Shown here one piece after another: positions 10,801-18,072 of a stretch of 64,000 nucleotides of DNA. The first letter of the stretch is position 1. Each line of letters begins with the position of its first letter. Made by a program: the position numbers and the translations under genes. The notes under the pieces were generated by a model. The model saw nothing but the letters and a program-made list of their open reading frames with translations. It searched no databases and was not told the origin of the DNA. Source of the DNA: Chitinophagaceae bacterium (GTDB taxonomy: Bacteria > Bacteroidota > Bacteroidia > Chitinophagales > Chitinophagaceae); contig CP065012.1 in the NCBI GenBank assembly GCA_016699815.1, positions 2,643,001 to 2,707,000 of the forward strand, written 5' to 3'.

Positions 10801-11974
10801 CGACCAAAGTAGTAACGAAGCAGGGTTTGAATTATACAGGGCTACTTCTCAGTATGGTTCTTATTCATTAATTGCCACACTTTCAGCTGGCGTTACTACA
10901 TACACCAACACTGGTTTAAGCCCCAATGTGCGGTATTTCTATAAAATTCGATCCTACCGTGGTAGCGGTTTAAGCAGGAGGAACAGCGACTATAGCAATA
11001 TTGCAACAGAAGTATTATCACCAAGGATTGTTTATATTAATATTAATGTTGAAAGTGCAATGAATGCATCTGCACCCTGGAATAATTTAAACTCACCTGC
11101 AGTTGAAGGAGCAACATTCCCTGATTTGAATGATAACAAAACCTTTAACAGCGGGGTAGAAATGGAGATTACTAAAGAGTTCAACGGTACCGGTTACGGT
11201 GGTGTAAATTCCAATAGCGGCATCTTCCCATCTTTGGTAATGCAAAGTAATTACTGGAGCGATGCCAATCAGTTGAGCCAGGTTAAATTCAAAAACCTGA
11301 ATATTAATAAACGTTACCGTATTGGTATTTTTGGCAGTGCCATCTTCTTTGGATATGCCATTGCTAATTATACCTGCAACGGCCACACAGTACAATTGAA
11401 CAGCTATAACAACAGTACCAAAATTGTATATCTCGATAATTTGCAACCGGATGATAACGGAGAACTGGTATTGAGTGTAATAACAGCGCCAGACCAGCCT
11501 TATACTTTTACCGGCGCATTTACCATTGAGTCTTACAATGCTTATGATAATTATACGCCAATAAGCACAAACAAGCAGGCAGACGAAACAGAACCTGCAA
11601 GTGAAAATGCCCCAGGAGAAATAATTAATAATGCAAATAGTAACCAGCATCCTGTTGCGCAAGTAGAGAAAGGTATGCAGCAAACTGTTGCAATAAAAGA
11701 AGATAAAGGCGCTATTAATGTATATCCCAATCCGTTTACAAATAAAATTGAAGTAGAAGTAAATGAAGTAAAAGCTGATAATATTTCAATTTTACTCTAT
11801 GATGTAAATGCAAGGTTGATCTATAAATCAACTCCATTTAAACCTATTTCAGGCAGAAATGTAATTCAGGTAAATCTGCCAGGCGGTGTTTCATTAACTC
11901 CGGGAAATTATGTGCTGAATGTATTATTTGATGGAAAGCCAGCCAAAACGGTTAAACTTGTCAAAATAAGATAA
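4862..11974 (+). CDS. Giant T9SS-secreted esterase-like multidomain protein (esterase, FN3, PA14, LamG, triplicated unknown domain, type A sorting domain)
   Basis: 2370 residues with a signal peptide ending near KAQYG. Residues about 90-290 are an alpha/beta-hydrolase of the PHB-depolymerase/feruloyl-esterase type: G-L-S184-A-G nucleophile elbow, Asp234 in GGRDG, His266 in MGHGVW. Then come FN3 domains (about 459-640), PA14 (646-792), FN3, a LamG/concanavalin-like domain (888-1100), FN3 and two cadherin/Ig-like domains. Three copies of an unrecognised beta-rich domain start with a P-W-N-N motif near residues 1423, 1792 and 2071, separated by FN3 and Ig-like units. The last 85 residues (NVYPNPFTNKIEVEV onward) are a T9SS type A sorting domain. 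It is probably exported and anchored on the surface; a role in polymer deacylation is inferred from the locus. Confidence 0.85.
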   Translation: MKKTFYLITALAGLLFVATSVKAQYGYGFNSADPNIVFTGGNNPAAPDWSNYYKILKWGHTNRLGWNPYNYGYKCYWHRGMVFRVKFPKSYQQGVQDGKKYPMFMFFHGMGERGSIYDNEYQLLHGGQLHAQKVDAGDFDGFLIYPQSTDGSFQGYFPAMNSFIDSLVAGAKADEDRLIVSGLSAGSQSNYEYIYQNPKRVASLIIISAAATTYYSQLSTYLTVPVWITNGGRDGNPAAGIVTTLVDSFRNMGGKIIQKLYPTMGHGVWNVFWNEPVYFPYLPQQHKANPLVYYQHSEFCSNEPVNARLALQPGFYDYEWDKNGILISGANNNEYIATDYGTYRGRFKRTSTSEWSAWSPTPVMVTIKQATVTPPITINGSYSNVLPSPDGRNTVPLMVPSGYASYEWRKISDNSLVSDTSVYNAPIGQYKVKVNEQFGCSSDFSPIFNVISANGQNGPDKANNLTALTLSNSTIQLDWNDNPTPAFNETTFEIYRSKTRGSGYQLAGRVGADVLQYIDEGLSASTKYYYIVRAVNNNGAAEVSNEASATTFGDNTAPNTPQNLRVTSSSATTINLGWDPSSDDVGVFKYDVYVNGVKSYITNNNFVTTANLIANQYYSFYVVARDEAGNSSVPTDQIVGLTKQSGLIYKYYEGTYSTLPNFNGLTPVKTGTVPNVTISPRNRDDNFAFMWDGYINIPVDATYQFETYSDDGSRLYIDREYTGTGTVATVNNDGLHGPQYASGTVHLTAGVHRFIATFFEQGGGELMQVFWKSPTAGINERTLIPDSAFRLIVPGIAANYPAAPSNLFATASATNKLVLSWTDNSNNESGFQLLRGSSMAGPYYPAGTTAANITSFTDSIGLIAGKKYWYKVRAQNNYGVSALINNFEGSWTFNNNYSDESGAANNLAGYGLPKFNTAAAEGTHALQLNGNNQYVSVPNNAVTHFPANTYSSRTIGVWVNPTSSAIAGTNNVVVDFGGKDNGMAIRFNSGSLQAAIAGNNVRKTLTVSNIISNANWISGNWNHITLVYTATTITLYVNGISVGTTTHTISTIFNSTNPSAFGASRGQNAFNSAASSSYFAGFIDHVTVVKEAIATSLVPSFVKSCLQSDTTLSLTPKPAAPSNLVINGENTTSIAMSFNDNSGNETGFEIFRSVGDNSNYRYIKTLPANATAIVNYTDDELFANTIYYYIIRAINNGGNSAFTSEATTKTHNNMPNFNALPADSFVMHYSTTENLNIGATDLDGETLTLTVITTLPPFVSFNQTGNGTGQFTFINPDILQQGDFPMQVVVEDENTGTDTLNFILVVNDNNKPVPNSVTDVSLAEGAVLNVPVSATDAQGNTGLVWSVQSSPSFVSVNNGVDGNATVVLAPGFSFEGVHSIVLKVTDAGGAYSLLSFNATVTHAEPVSEVVYMNMENAAPVANAPWNNITNVVSTNLLNAVGANTGIGLNFSTGWWSTSGQGSITGDNSGVYPDNVIQDFFYGGVYGSPDTISITLTGLTVGTRYNVTMFGSSSWANFTNNGTTLYEYNGQSKSIDVQGNKNKTVSFGSVAPNGSGQLVLRMYKAPGSPIAVLNAMVLEKLVNDLSLPAMPENLVGEALSDAKVELSWKDKSYNENNFQVYRATNPAGPYILLNTGATNANDSVYVDNSTSSQTTYYYKIEATNDNGSSGLTNFVEVKSTNRLPVLQTINDIVVQGGGSANVNISGTDPGDVLNLSVSGLPSFAVFTPTGNGTGSISINPGTNDVGTYNNISVILTDNNAGKTEETFSIIVTDPSVRNVYINFGPQGSPAAHTPWNNVLTYPFTNYVVSNLIDDANTNSGFSIRLVDGWEGNQSAGMYTGYNSGIYPDNVMQSSIHVTDALEHNIEISGLNPSMRYNIVGFSSHDAGISSSMTMKSGASSVVLEGMYNDVKSVQINNLTPNGSGVLTVSFKKTTSDLRYLNLNALIIQEVDPAFISSSIVRPFNLMAETLLDSTQIKLTWSDQSSNEAGFELYRATSQYGSYSLIATLSAGVTTYTNTGLSPNVRYFYKIRSYRGSGLSRRNSDYSNIATEVLSPRIVYININVESAMNASAPWNNLNSPAVEGATFPDLNDNKTFNSGVEMEITKEFNGTGYGGVNSNSGIFPSLVMQSNYWSDANQLSQVKFKNLNINKRYRIGIFGSAIFFGYAIANYTCNGHTVQLNSYNNSTKIVYLDNLQPDDNGELVLSVITAPDQPYTFTGAFTIESYNAYDNYTPISTNKQADETEPASENAPGEIINNANSNQHPVAQVEKGMQQTVAIKEDKGAINVYPNPFTNKIEVEVNEVKADNISILLYDVNARLIYKSTPFKPISGRNVIQVNLPGGVSLTPGNYVLNVLFDGKPAKTVKLVKIR

Positions 11975-11993
11975 GCTGAAAAACCAAAACTTT

Positions 11994-12028
11994 AAAAAGT
12001 CTGGTATCTTCGGGTACCAGATTTTTTT
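11994..12028 (+). terminator. Rho-independent terminator after the giant secreted protein
   Basis: The stem TCTGGTA (12000-12006) pairs with TACCAGA (12015-12021) around an eight-base loop and is followed by seven T (12022-12028). The A-run before the stem can extend it by pairing with the T-run. It lies 20 bases after the stop, so the secreted protein is probably a separate unit from the co-polymerase gene that starts at 12061. Confidence 0.85.
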
Positions 12029-12060
12029 AATAGTATTTAAAACCTCTTAACTGAAATTAC

Positions 12061-14238
12061 ATGGAAGTATTGTATTTTTTAAAAGTACTCTACCGCAAAA
12101 AATGGATTATTCTCGGCCTTAGCCTGCTTGCCGCAATCCTTACTTTATTATTGATTATAAAGAAGCAACCTTTATATGTTTCCACAGCACAATATTCAAC
12201 TGGGTTTACTACAGAAAAACTGAGGCTTGCCGATGGGTCTTCTGCAATTGATATCTACACCATAGAAGTAAAGTTTGATAACGTAATAGCCACCATTACA
12301 TCTCCACAGGTAATTAATTACGTGGGCTACTCTCTGCTATTGCATGACTTAACAGATACAGCAAATGCATTTACCAAACTTGGGCCAAAACAAATGCAAA
12401 CGCCTTACTACCGGGAAATGCAACCCGATACGGCAAAAAGAATTCTCTTAAACAAGCTGGCAAAAAATGAACTGCTAAAATCGGATGTACATAAAGAAAG
12501 GGTATTGATTGAATATTTTAAGTTGTATGGATATGACTATAAATCTATCATGCAAAATTTGATGGTACACCGGGTTGACAGAACTGATTACCTGGATATT
12601 TCCTATCAATCCACTAATCCCGAACTAGCTGCCGTGGTTGTAAATAAAGTAGGCGATGAATTTTTGAATTATTATAAAACGCTCAATTCAAAACGTACCA
12701 GTGAGTCAGCAGAAAATATCAATTCAATGATTGATAACCAGCAACGGAAAGTAGATAGTTTAAACAAGTTGTTGATTAATGAAAAAATAAGCCAGGGTTC
12801 TTTTGACCCTTTAAGCCGATCATCTACGGCTATGGAAACGGTGAGTTCACTGGAATCAAAACTTGCAGATGAAAAAGGGAAGTATAACGAACACTCCAAC
12901 CGTGTAGTTTACCTTAAGGCAAGGCTAAACAGCTTGTCGGCAGGTAGTAATAGCGGTACCAATAACAATGCAGAGGTGGTGAGATTGACCAAACAAAAAG
13001 ATGATTTAACCAAGGAACTGGCCAGAAAAGGTGGTAACGACCCAGTGCTACAACAACAAATTAGTGATTTGAGGGCAGAGATAGTACTTAAATCCAATAG
13101 TGGAAGTAGCAAATCAAAGAGTAAAGACGAAATAGATAAAATTACCAGGGAAATTAATGAAGAAGAAGCCATGATGAACGCAGCAGCTTCTACCATTTCA
13201 GATTATACGGCCAGCATAAGAAAATACAGCGGTATGACCAATGTAAGCGTTGGCAGCGATGTTAAGATGGATGTGATACGCAGCCAGTTGGATATTGAAA
13301 ACAAGCAGTTAATTAGCGTAAAAGATAAATACACACAGGTGCAGGGTTTGTCAAAAGACGACCCAACAGTAAACTTTATTCAAACACGTGTTGGTCAGCC
13401 TGCGCCTGAACCACAGTCGAAAAACACATTGATTTCAGGGATACTATCAGGCTTTGCAGTTTTCTTTTTGCTCTCTGTATTATTTATTTTTCTCGAAATT
13501 TTTGACTCTTCCATAAAGTTGCCTTCAGTTTTTGGTAAATTAACAAAAATGAAAACCGCTTCTATTCTAAATTCCTTAAAATTTAAAAAGCAATCGGCAA
13601 CCAATATTATGCTTGGCCAGGCAAAGCCAACACGAGGCAATGAGTTATTCAAAAATAATATCCGGAAATTACGTTTTGAATTATTGAACAGTGGCAAGTC
13701 AATTTTCCTGTTTACCAGTACACAGCCACACACCGGTAAATCCACAGTTTTGGAAGCACTGGCATCATCTCTTCTACTGAGTAATAAAAAAGTTTTGGTA
13801 CTCGATTTAAATTTTTCTCACAATACCTTAACGGAGAAATACAGTTCCAGGGTGTTTATAGAAGATTTTGCCGGAAGCCGAGGTATAAATCCTGCCCAAA
13901 TTAAAAATGCACAAACAGAGCATGAAGGCCTGTATGTTATCGGATGCAAGGGCGGCAATACCACTCCTTCAGAAGAACTCCATAACCTGGATATGAAGGC
14001 TTTTCTTGATTCACTTAAACAAGAATTTGATTTTGTATTAATTGAAGGTGCAGCCATGAATAATTATGCCGATAGTAAAGAAATTGCTGTTTATGCAGAA
14101 GGAGTATTTACAGTGTTTGCAGCCGATAACAGGTTAAGCCCTACGGATTATAGTGCACTAAAATATATTACAGAAAATAGCGCAAAAAATTTTGGTGCAA
14201 TTTTAAATAAGGTAAATACCGATAACATTAATACGTAA
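12061..14238 (+). CDS. Wzc/GumC-type polysaccharide co-polymerase with degenerate BY-kinase domain
   Basis: 725 residues: an N-terminal Wzz helix (about 16-34), a long periplasmic region with coiled-coil stretches (about 230-430), a second helix (457-480) and a cytoplasmic P-loop domain. The Walker A lysine is present (TQPHTGK560ST). Walker A' reads LVLD582LNFS, where BY-kinases have D-x-D-x-R, and Walker B reads FVLIE662GAA in place of the hydrophobic-DTPP consensus. The C-terminus (ILNKVNTDNINT) has no tyrosine cluster. It therefore probably sets chain length and scaffolds assembly rather than acting as a cycling tyrosine kinase. It opens the plus-strand assembly block; gaps to the next genes are short. 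Confidence 0.88.
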   Translation: MEVLYFLKVLYRKKWIILGLSLLAAILTLLLIIKKQPLYVSTAQYSTGFTTEKLRLADGSSAIDIYTIEVKFDNVIATITSPQVINYVGYSLLLHDLTDTANAFTKLGPKQMQTPYYREMQPDTAKRILLNKLAKNELLKSDVHKERVLIEYFKLYGYDYKSIMQNLMVHRVDRTDYLDISYQSTNPELAAVVVNKVGDEFLNYYKTLNSKRTSESAENINSMIDNQQRKVDSLNKLLINEKISQGSFDPLSRSSTAMETVSSLESKLADEKGKYNEHSNRVVYLKARLNSLSAGSNSGTNNNAEVVRLTKQKDDLTKELARKGGNDPVLQQQISDLRAEIVLKSNSGSSKSKSKDEIDKITREINEEEAMMNAAASTISDYTASIRKYSGMTNVSVGSDVKMDVIRSQLDIENKQLISVKDKYTQVQGLSKDDPTVNFIQTRVGQPAPEPQSKNTLISGILSGFAVFFLLSVLFIFLEIFDSSIKLPSVFGKLTKMKTASILNSLKFKKQSATNIMLGQAKPTRGNELFKNNIRKLRFELLNSGKSIFLFTSTQPHTGKSTVLEALASSLLLSNKKVLVLDLNFSHNTLTEKYSSRVFIEDFAGSRGINPAQIKNAQTEHEGLYVIGCKGGNTTPSEELHNLDMKAFLDSLKQEFDFVLIEGAAMNNYADSKEIAVYAEGVFTVFAADNRLSPTDYSALKYITENSAKNFGAILNKVNTDNINT

Positions 14239-14282
14239 ACATTAGTGTAAGTATTTTTTGCCTGTAACCATTACCAAAGAAG

Positions 14283-15356
14283 ATGAAAACCAAAAGACAG
14301 GCTTGGGTGGATTATGCAAGGGGAATTGCTATTATACTTGTTTTATATCGTCATGTATTTGAGGGTATAAAATACGCCGGCATTTCAATACAAGAGTATT
14401 TGCCCATTGAATATGCCAATATTATGTTTTATAGTTTCCGTATGCCTTTATTTTTTATAGTATCCGGCTTTTTTGTTGCTAAAAGCTTACAAAAGCGTGG
14501 GTTGAGCAGTTTTGTAGCTACAAAGGCACGCACCATTATTTACCCCTATTTTTTATGGGGATTTATACAAATATCACTGCAACTTGTCTTTTCATCTTAT
14601 GTAAATGCCGATAAAGAACAAATGCATTATATCTACCTGTTGTATTCGCCAAGGCAGGTAGGACAATTTTGGTACTTATATGCTTTATTCAATGTAGCTG
14701 TATTGTATGTACTTGTAAAAATTTTATTAAAAGTTCCGGTATGGTTAAATGTATTGTTTGGGCTTATCATGTATTTAATTTCGGCTTATATATTTCAACA
14801 CAATATTAATGTTTGGTTTTTGAGTGACATATTGCACTATTATATATTTTTTGCAATTGGGGATTGGGTGAGCTTTTTTATCAATAACGCCCCAAATGAA
14901 AAGTATATGAAATCATCAAAAATTTTAATGCTGGTGCTTTTCCCATTCCTGGCTTTACAGGCCTGGTATTTATATTTAAACTTGCAGCACCCATTGCCAC
15001 ATTATGATTATGCTGAGTATCATTTACCCATTTTGTTTTTACTTATTGCATTAGTGGGTTGTACATTTATCATTTTACTATCTAATCAATTGGAAAAAAG
15101 AAACGCACTCCAATGGCTAAGGGTTTTAGGCGAACATTCATTGTATATTTATGTGGCCCATGTGGTAGTAATGGCCGGGTTAAGAATTTTCTTAATGCAT
15201 GTTCTGCACATTAATAATTTACCAGTACTATTATTATCTGGCATTATAAGCGGTTTAATAATTCCCGTTTGGATGTATAAACTTGCTAAAAAGGCCAATA
15301 TGGAATGGCTTTTTGCGTTAAAAGAAAAAAAAAGATTAAAATCAGCAATTCAATAA
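14283..15356 (+). CDS. Acyltransferase family 3 membrane protein (O-acetyltransferase type)
   Basis: 357 residues with about ten hydrophobic segments. The N-terminus WVDYARGIAIILVLYRHVFEG carries the family signature of an Arg in helix 1 and a catalytic His soon after (here in YRHVF). SFRMPLFFIVSGFFV and GQFWYLYALF are further conserved blocks of the OafA/Acyl_transf_3 family (PF01757). Members move acetyl or other acyl groups from the cytoplasm onto sugars of surface polysaccharides. It lies 44 bases after the co-polymerase gene and 12 bases before the flippase gene, which fits modification of the repeat unit. The acceptor sugar is unknown. Confidence 0.87.
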   Translation: MKTKRQAWVDYARGIAIILVLYRHVFEGIKYAGISIQEYLPIEYANIMFYSFRMPLFFIVSGFFVAKSLQKRGLSSFVATKARTIIYPYFLWGFIQISLQLVFSSYVNADKEQMHYIYLLYSPRQVGQFWYLYALFNVAVLYVLVKILLKVPVWLNVLFGLIMYLISAYIFQHNINVWFLSDILHYYIFFAIGDWVSFFINNAPNEKYMKSSKILMLVLFPFLALQAWYLYLNLQHPLPHYDYAEYHLPILFLLIALVGCTFIILLSNQLEKRNALQWLRVLGEHSLYIYVAHVVVMAGLRIFLMHVLHINNLPVLLLSGIISGLIIPVWMYKLAKKANMEWLFALKEKKRLKSAIQ

Positions 15357-15368
15357 ATTTTTAGGAAG

Positions 15369-16712
15369 GTGCAGGAGAAAAGTAAATATCAGGGATGGCT
15401 ATTAGCCGGGCTGTATAACGGGCTGCAAAAATTATCAATACCTATTTTTGGTGTATTAAGTACAATGATATTGGCTCATGGCGCTTTAACCAAACCCGAA
15501 ATGGGAGTTTGGACTATTTTCCTTACCAGCACTTCATTTGTAGAGCTTATTAGGCAGGCACTGGTAAAAACTTCGTTGATAAAATATGTAAACCATGCCG
15601 ATGGTGAAGAACAACGCTATGTGCTTGCTGCTGCATTGTTTATTAATTCTATTGTAACCATTTTGCTTATTGCGGCTATTACAATTTGTGCAGGATGGCT
15701 AGCCTCTGTTCTCAATGCCGAGGGATTAAAACCCATGCTTTATATATTTGCCGGCGGTATGGTTTTACTCATTCCATTTTCGCATTTTGAATGGGCGCTT
15801 TACAGCAAATCGGAATTCAAAGGCCTTTTTTGGGTATATTTTTTTCGGCAGGGTTTTAACCTGTTTATGATTGTACTTTACTTTTTATTTTACAGGGAGG
15901 TATCATTAAATGTACTGGTTGTTTTTTTCAACCTGGGGATACTCATCGGTATTATAGTGGCATACCTCCAGGTTAAAAAACACCTTACCCGTACATTTAT
16001 CCTAAAAAAAGAATGGTTAAGCAGTTTGTGGCATTTTGGAAAATATGTTTTTGGTTCCGGGGTAAGTACCCTTGTTTTTAGCAATGCATCTCAAATGATG
16101 CTCTCACCCATTTTAGGAAGTACAAGCTTTACGGCCTCCCAGGGAATTGCCAACAGGGTAATTAACCTCTCCGATATACCATCGCAGGTGTTGAGTGATA
16201 TTTTATATCCCAAAAGTTCCAAAAAAGAAAATGCCGCTAATAGGGAGCGCATCAAATTTTTTTATGAGAAAACAGTTGGGGTAGCGCTAAGTGTAAACAT
16301 TCCTATCGTGTGTTTTATGATCGCTTTTCCTAAAATTATTATCCTTATACTTGGGGGTAAAGATTACTTAGATGCGGTGCCATACCTGCAATGCATAGCA
16401 ATTACAGGTATTTTCCTTACTTTTTTAAAATACTTTGGTGTAATTATAGATTCTACCGGAAGGCCAAAGGTAAATTTTTTAACCATCAGCTTTATTGCAT
16501 TGCTGCATGTAGCCATAACTTATTATTGCATAAAACAATTTGGGTTTATTGGCGCTGCATATGCTGCAATTGTAAGCAACATTATTGGCTTTATTGTTTC
16601 GCAGGTAATTTTATACCGGTATTTTAAAATAAATATTATCAATTGTTTTAAATACGCCTTTGCATTTTACCCGGAAATTGCCACAATGTTAAGAGATAAA
16701 ATAAAAGTATAA
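15369..16712 (+). CDS. Wzx-type oligosaccharide flippase (MOP superfamily)
   Basis: 447 residues and about 12 to 14 membrane segments, matching the polysaccharide-biosynthesis/MATE-like family that moves undecaprenyl-linked repeat units to the periplasm. The N-terminal block (LYNGLQKLSIPIFGVLSTMILAHGAL) and the middle FGSGVSTLVFSNASQMMLSPILG are typical of Bacteroidota Wzx proteins. Translation starts at a GTG (15369) preceded by TTAGGA, and the stop is directly followed by the ATG of the next glycosyltransferase. Its position between co-polymerase, acyltransferase and polymerase supports the assignment. Confidence 0.87.
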   Translation: MQEKSKYQGWLLAGLYNGLQKLSIPIFGVLSTMILAHGALTKPEMGVWTIFLTSTSFVELIRQALVKTSLIKYVNHADGEEQRYVLAAALFINSIVTILLIAAITICAGWLASVLNAEGLKPMLYIFAGGMVLLIPFSHFEWALYSKSEFKGLFWVYFFRQGFNLFMIVLYFLFYREVSLNVLVVFFNLGILIGIIVAYLQVKKHLTRTFILKKEWLSSLWHFGKYVFGSGVSTLVFSNASQMMLSPILGSTSFTASQGIANRVINLSDIPSQVLSDILYPKSSKKENAANRERIKFFYEKTVGVALSVNIPIVCFMIAFPKIIILILGGKDYLDAVPYLQCIAITGIFLTFLKYFGVIIDSTGRPKVNFLTISFIALLHVAITYYCIKQFGFIGAAYAAIVSNIIGFIVSQVILYRYFKINIINCFKYAFAFYPEIATMLRDKIKV

Positions 16713-17915
16713 ATGAGTTTACCTGCTTTAGTTAATAGAGATATTATTATGATTGGTATACAGCCCTGGGACTTTGAAATTGGCTGCAACTTTAAAGATA
16801 TGGCCTTTGTTATTGCAAAGCATAACCGGGTAATTTATGTTAATCGTCCGCTGGACAGAGTTACGGCATGGCGGTTGCCCGATGATATAAAAACCCAAAA
16901 CAGGAAGCAGAGCATAGAAAAAGGCGAAAAGGTTTTGGAAGAGGTAGAGAAAAATTTATGGGTGTTTAACCCTCAGGTAATGCTTGAATCTATTAATTGG
17001 TTGAACCACGGATTTATTTACAGGTATTTTAATAAAAGAAACAATAGAAAACAGGCTGCTGCTATTGATAAGGCAATGCAAAGCCTGGGTTTTAAAAACC
17101 CTGTTTTATTTATTGATAACGATTTTTTTAACGGCCTTTATCTCCAGAATTTTTTAAAAGTGGATTGTACCGTTTACTATTTAAGAGATTTTTTACTGGC
17201 GCAGCCTTATTTTAGCAAACATGGCACAATATCTGAGCCGGAGTTAATTAAAAAGGTAGACTTGGTGGTGGCCAATTCCCTTTACCTAACTTCCTATGCA
17301 AAGCAATACAACCCCAATAGTTTCTATATTGGCCAGGGTTGTGGTGATTTATTTTTTAAACCAATAGCCGGAGAAACACCCAAAGATTTAGTAAATATTA
17401 AAAACCCGGTAATTGGCTATTGCGGTTTTTTAACTTCGGCAAGATTAGATATAAAATTATTGGGCGAAATTGCTAAAGCCAGGCCAGGGTGGAGCCTGGT
17501 ATTGGTGGGTCCGGAAGATGATGATTTTAAAAAATCGGAGTTACATGTTATGCCAAATATTTATTTTTTGGGAAGAAAAACCGAACCAGAATTGCCAGCT
17601 TATGTAAGCCGGTTTGATGTGTGCCTAAACCCGCAATTAATTAACCAGCTTACAATTGGCAATTATCCGAGAAAAGTAGATGAATACCTTGCATTAGGTA
17701 AACCTGTTGTGGCCACTGCAACCGAAACTATGGAAGCATTTGCAAATTGTACCTACTTATGCAAAGATTCTGATGAATATGTACTGGCAATTGAAAAGGC
17801 ACTTGAGGAAGACAATGCACAGAAACAGCAATTGCGTAAAGAAGTCGCCGCATCACATTCATGGGAAAATTCAATAAACCTGTTTTATAATGCAGTAGCA
17901 TCGCAAAAAAATTAA
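16713..17915 (+). CDS. Glycosyltransferase family 4-like protein
   Basis: 400 residues. The C-terminal half has the GT4 pattern: VNIKNPVIGYCGFLTSARLD at the domain start, WSLVLVGPEDDD, NIYFLGRKTEPELPAYVSRFDVCLNP, then a YPRKVDEYLALGKPVVAT segment equivalent to the E-x7-E sugar-nucleotide loop. The N-terminal half (IGIQPWDFEIGCNFKDMAFVIAK) resembles TuaH-like and related capsule transferases. It starts at the base after the flippase stop and ends just before a small membrane protein gene, so it belongs to the same transcript. The donor sugar is unknown. Confidence 0.85.
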   Translation: MSLPALVNRDIIMIGIQPWDFEIGCNFKDMAFVIAKHNRVIYVNRPLDRVTAWRLPDDIKTQNRKQSIEKGEKVLEEVEKNLWVFNPQVMLESINWLNHGFIYRYFNKRNNRKQAAAIDKAMQSLGFKNPVLFIDNDFFNGLYLQNFLKVDCTVYYLRDFLLAQPYFSKHGTISEPELIKKVDLVVANSLYLTSYAKQYNPNSFYIGQGCGDLFFKPIAGETPKDLVNIKNPVIGYCGFLTSARLDIKLLGEIAKARPGWSLVLVGPEDDDFKKSELHVMPNIYFLGRKTEPELPAYVSRFDVCLNPQLINQLTIGNYPRKVDEYLALGKPVVATATETMEAFANCTYLCKDSDEYVLAIEKALEEDNAQKQQLRKEVAASHSWENSINLFYNAVASQKN

Positions 17916-17925
17916 AATTGTTTTA

Positions 17926-18072
17926 ATGGAAGAAAATGAAATGCATATTGAAAAAGGGTACCATGATGAAGCAGAAGGAGAATCTACTACCGGAAAGCTC
18001 ACACAGTTTGTTGCCCTTTTATTTGTAACCATTGTTATGGCCTTTTTATTTCTTAAAATTTATTATTTCTGA
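17926..18072 (+). CDS. Small single-span membrane protein (48 residues) coupled to the polymerase gene
   Basis: A short frame too small for usual gene calling fills the gap between the glycosyltransferase and the polymerase. It begins at ATG 17926, ten bases after the previous stop. It encodes an acidic cytoplasmic-looking tail (MEENEMHIEKGYHDEAEGE) followed by one hydrophobic helix (LTQFVALLFVTIVMAFLFL, about residues 25-43) and a short KIYYF end. Its TGA overlaps the ATG of the polymerase (TGATG), a classic coupling arrangement. Both features argue that it is translated. I do not recognise the family; it could be an accessory subunit of the polymerase or flippase. Confidence 0.7.
   Translation: MEENEMHIEKGYHDEAEGESTTGKLTQFVALLFVTIVMAFLFLKIYYF

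Noticed and set aside
11093..11683. 196-codon minus-strand frame opposite the third copy of the repeated domain
   Set aside because: Cysteine- and isoleucine-rich antisense shadow with no domain; the plus-strand frame is conserved between three internal copies.
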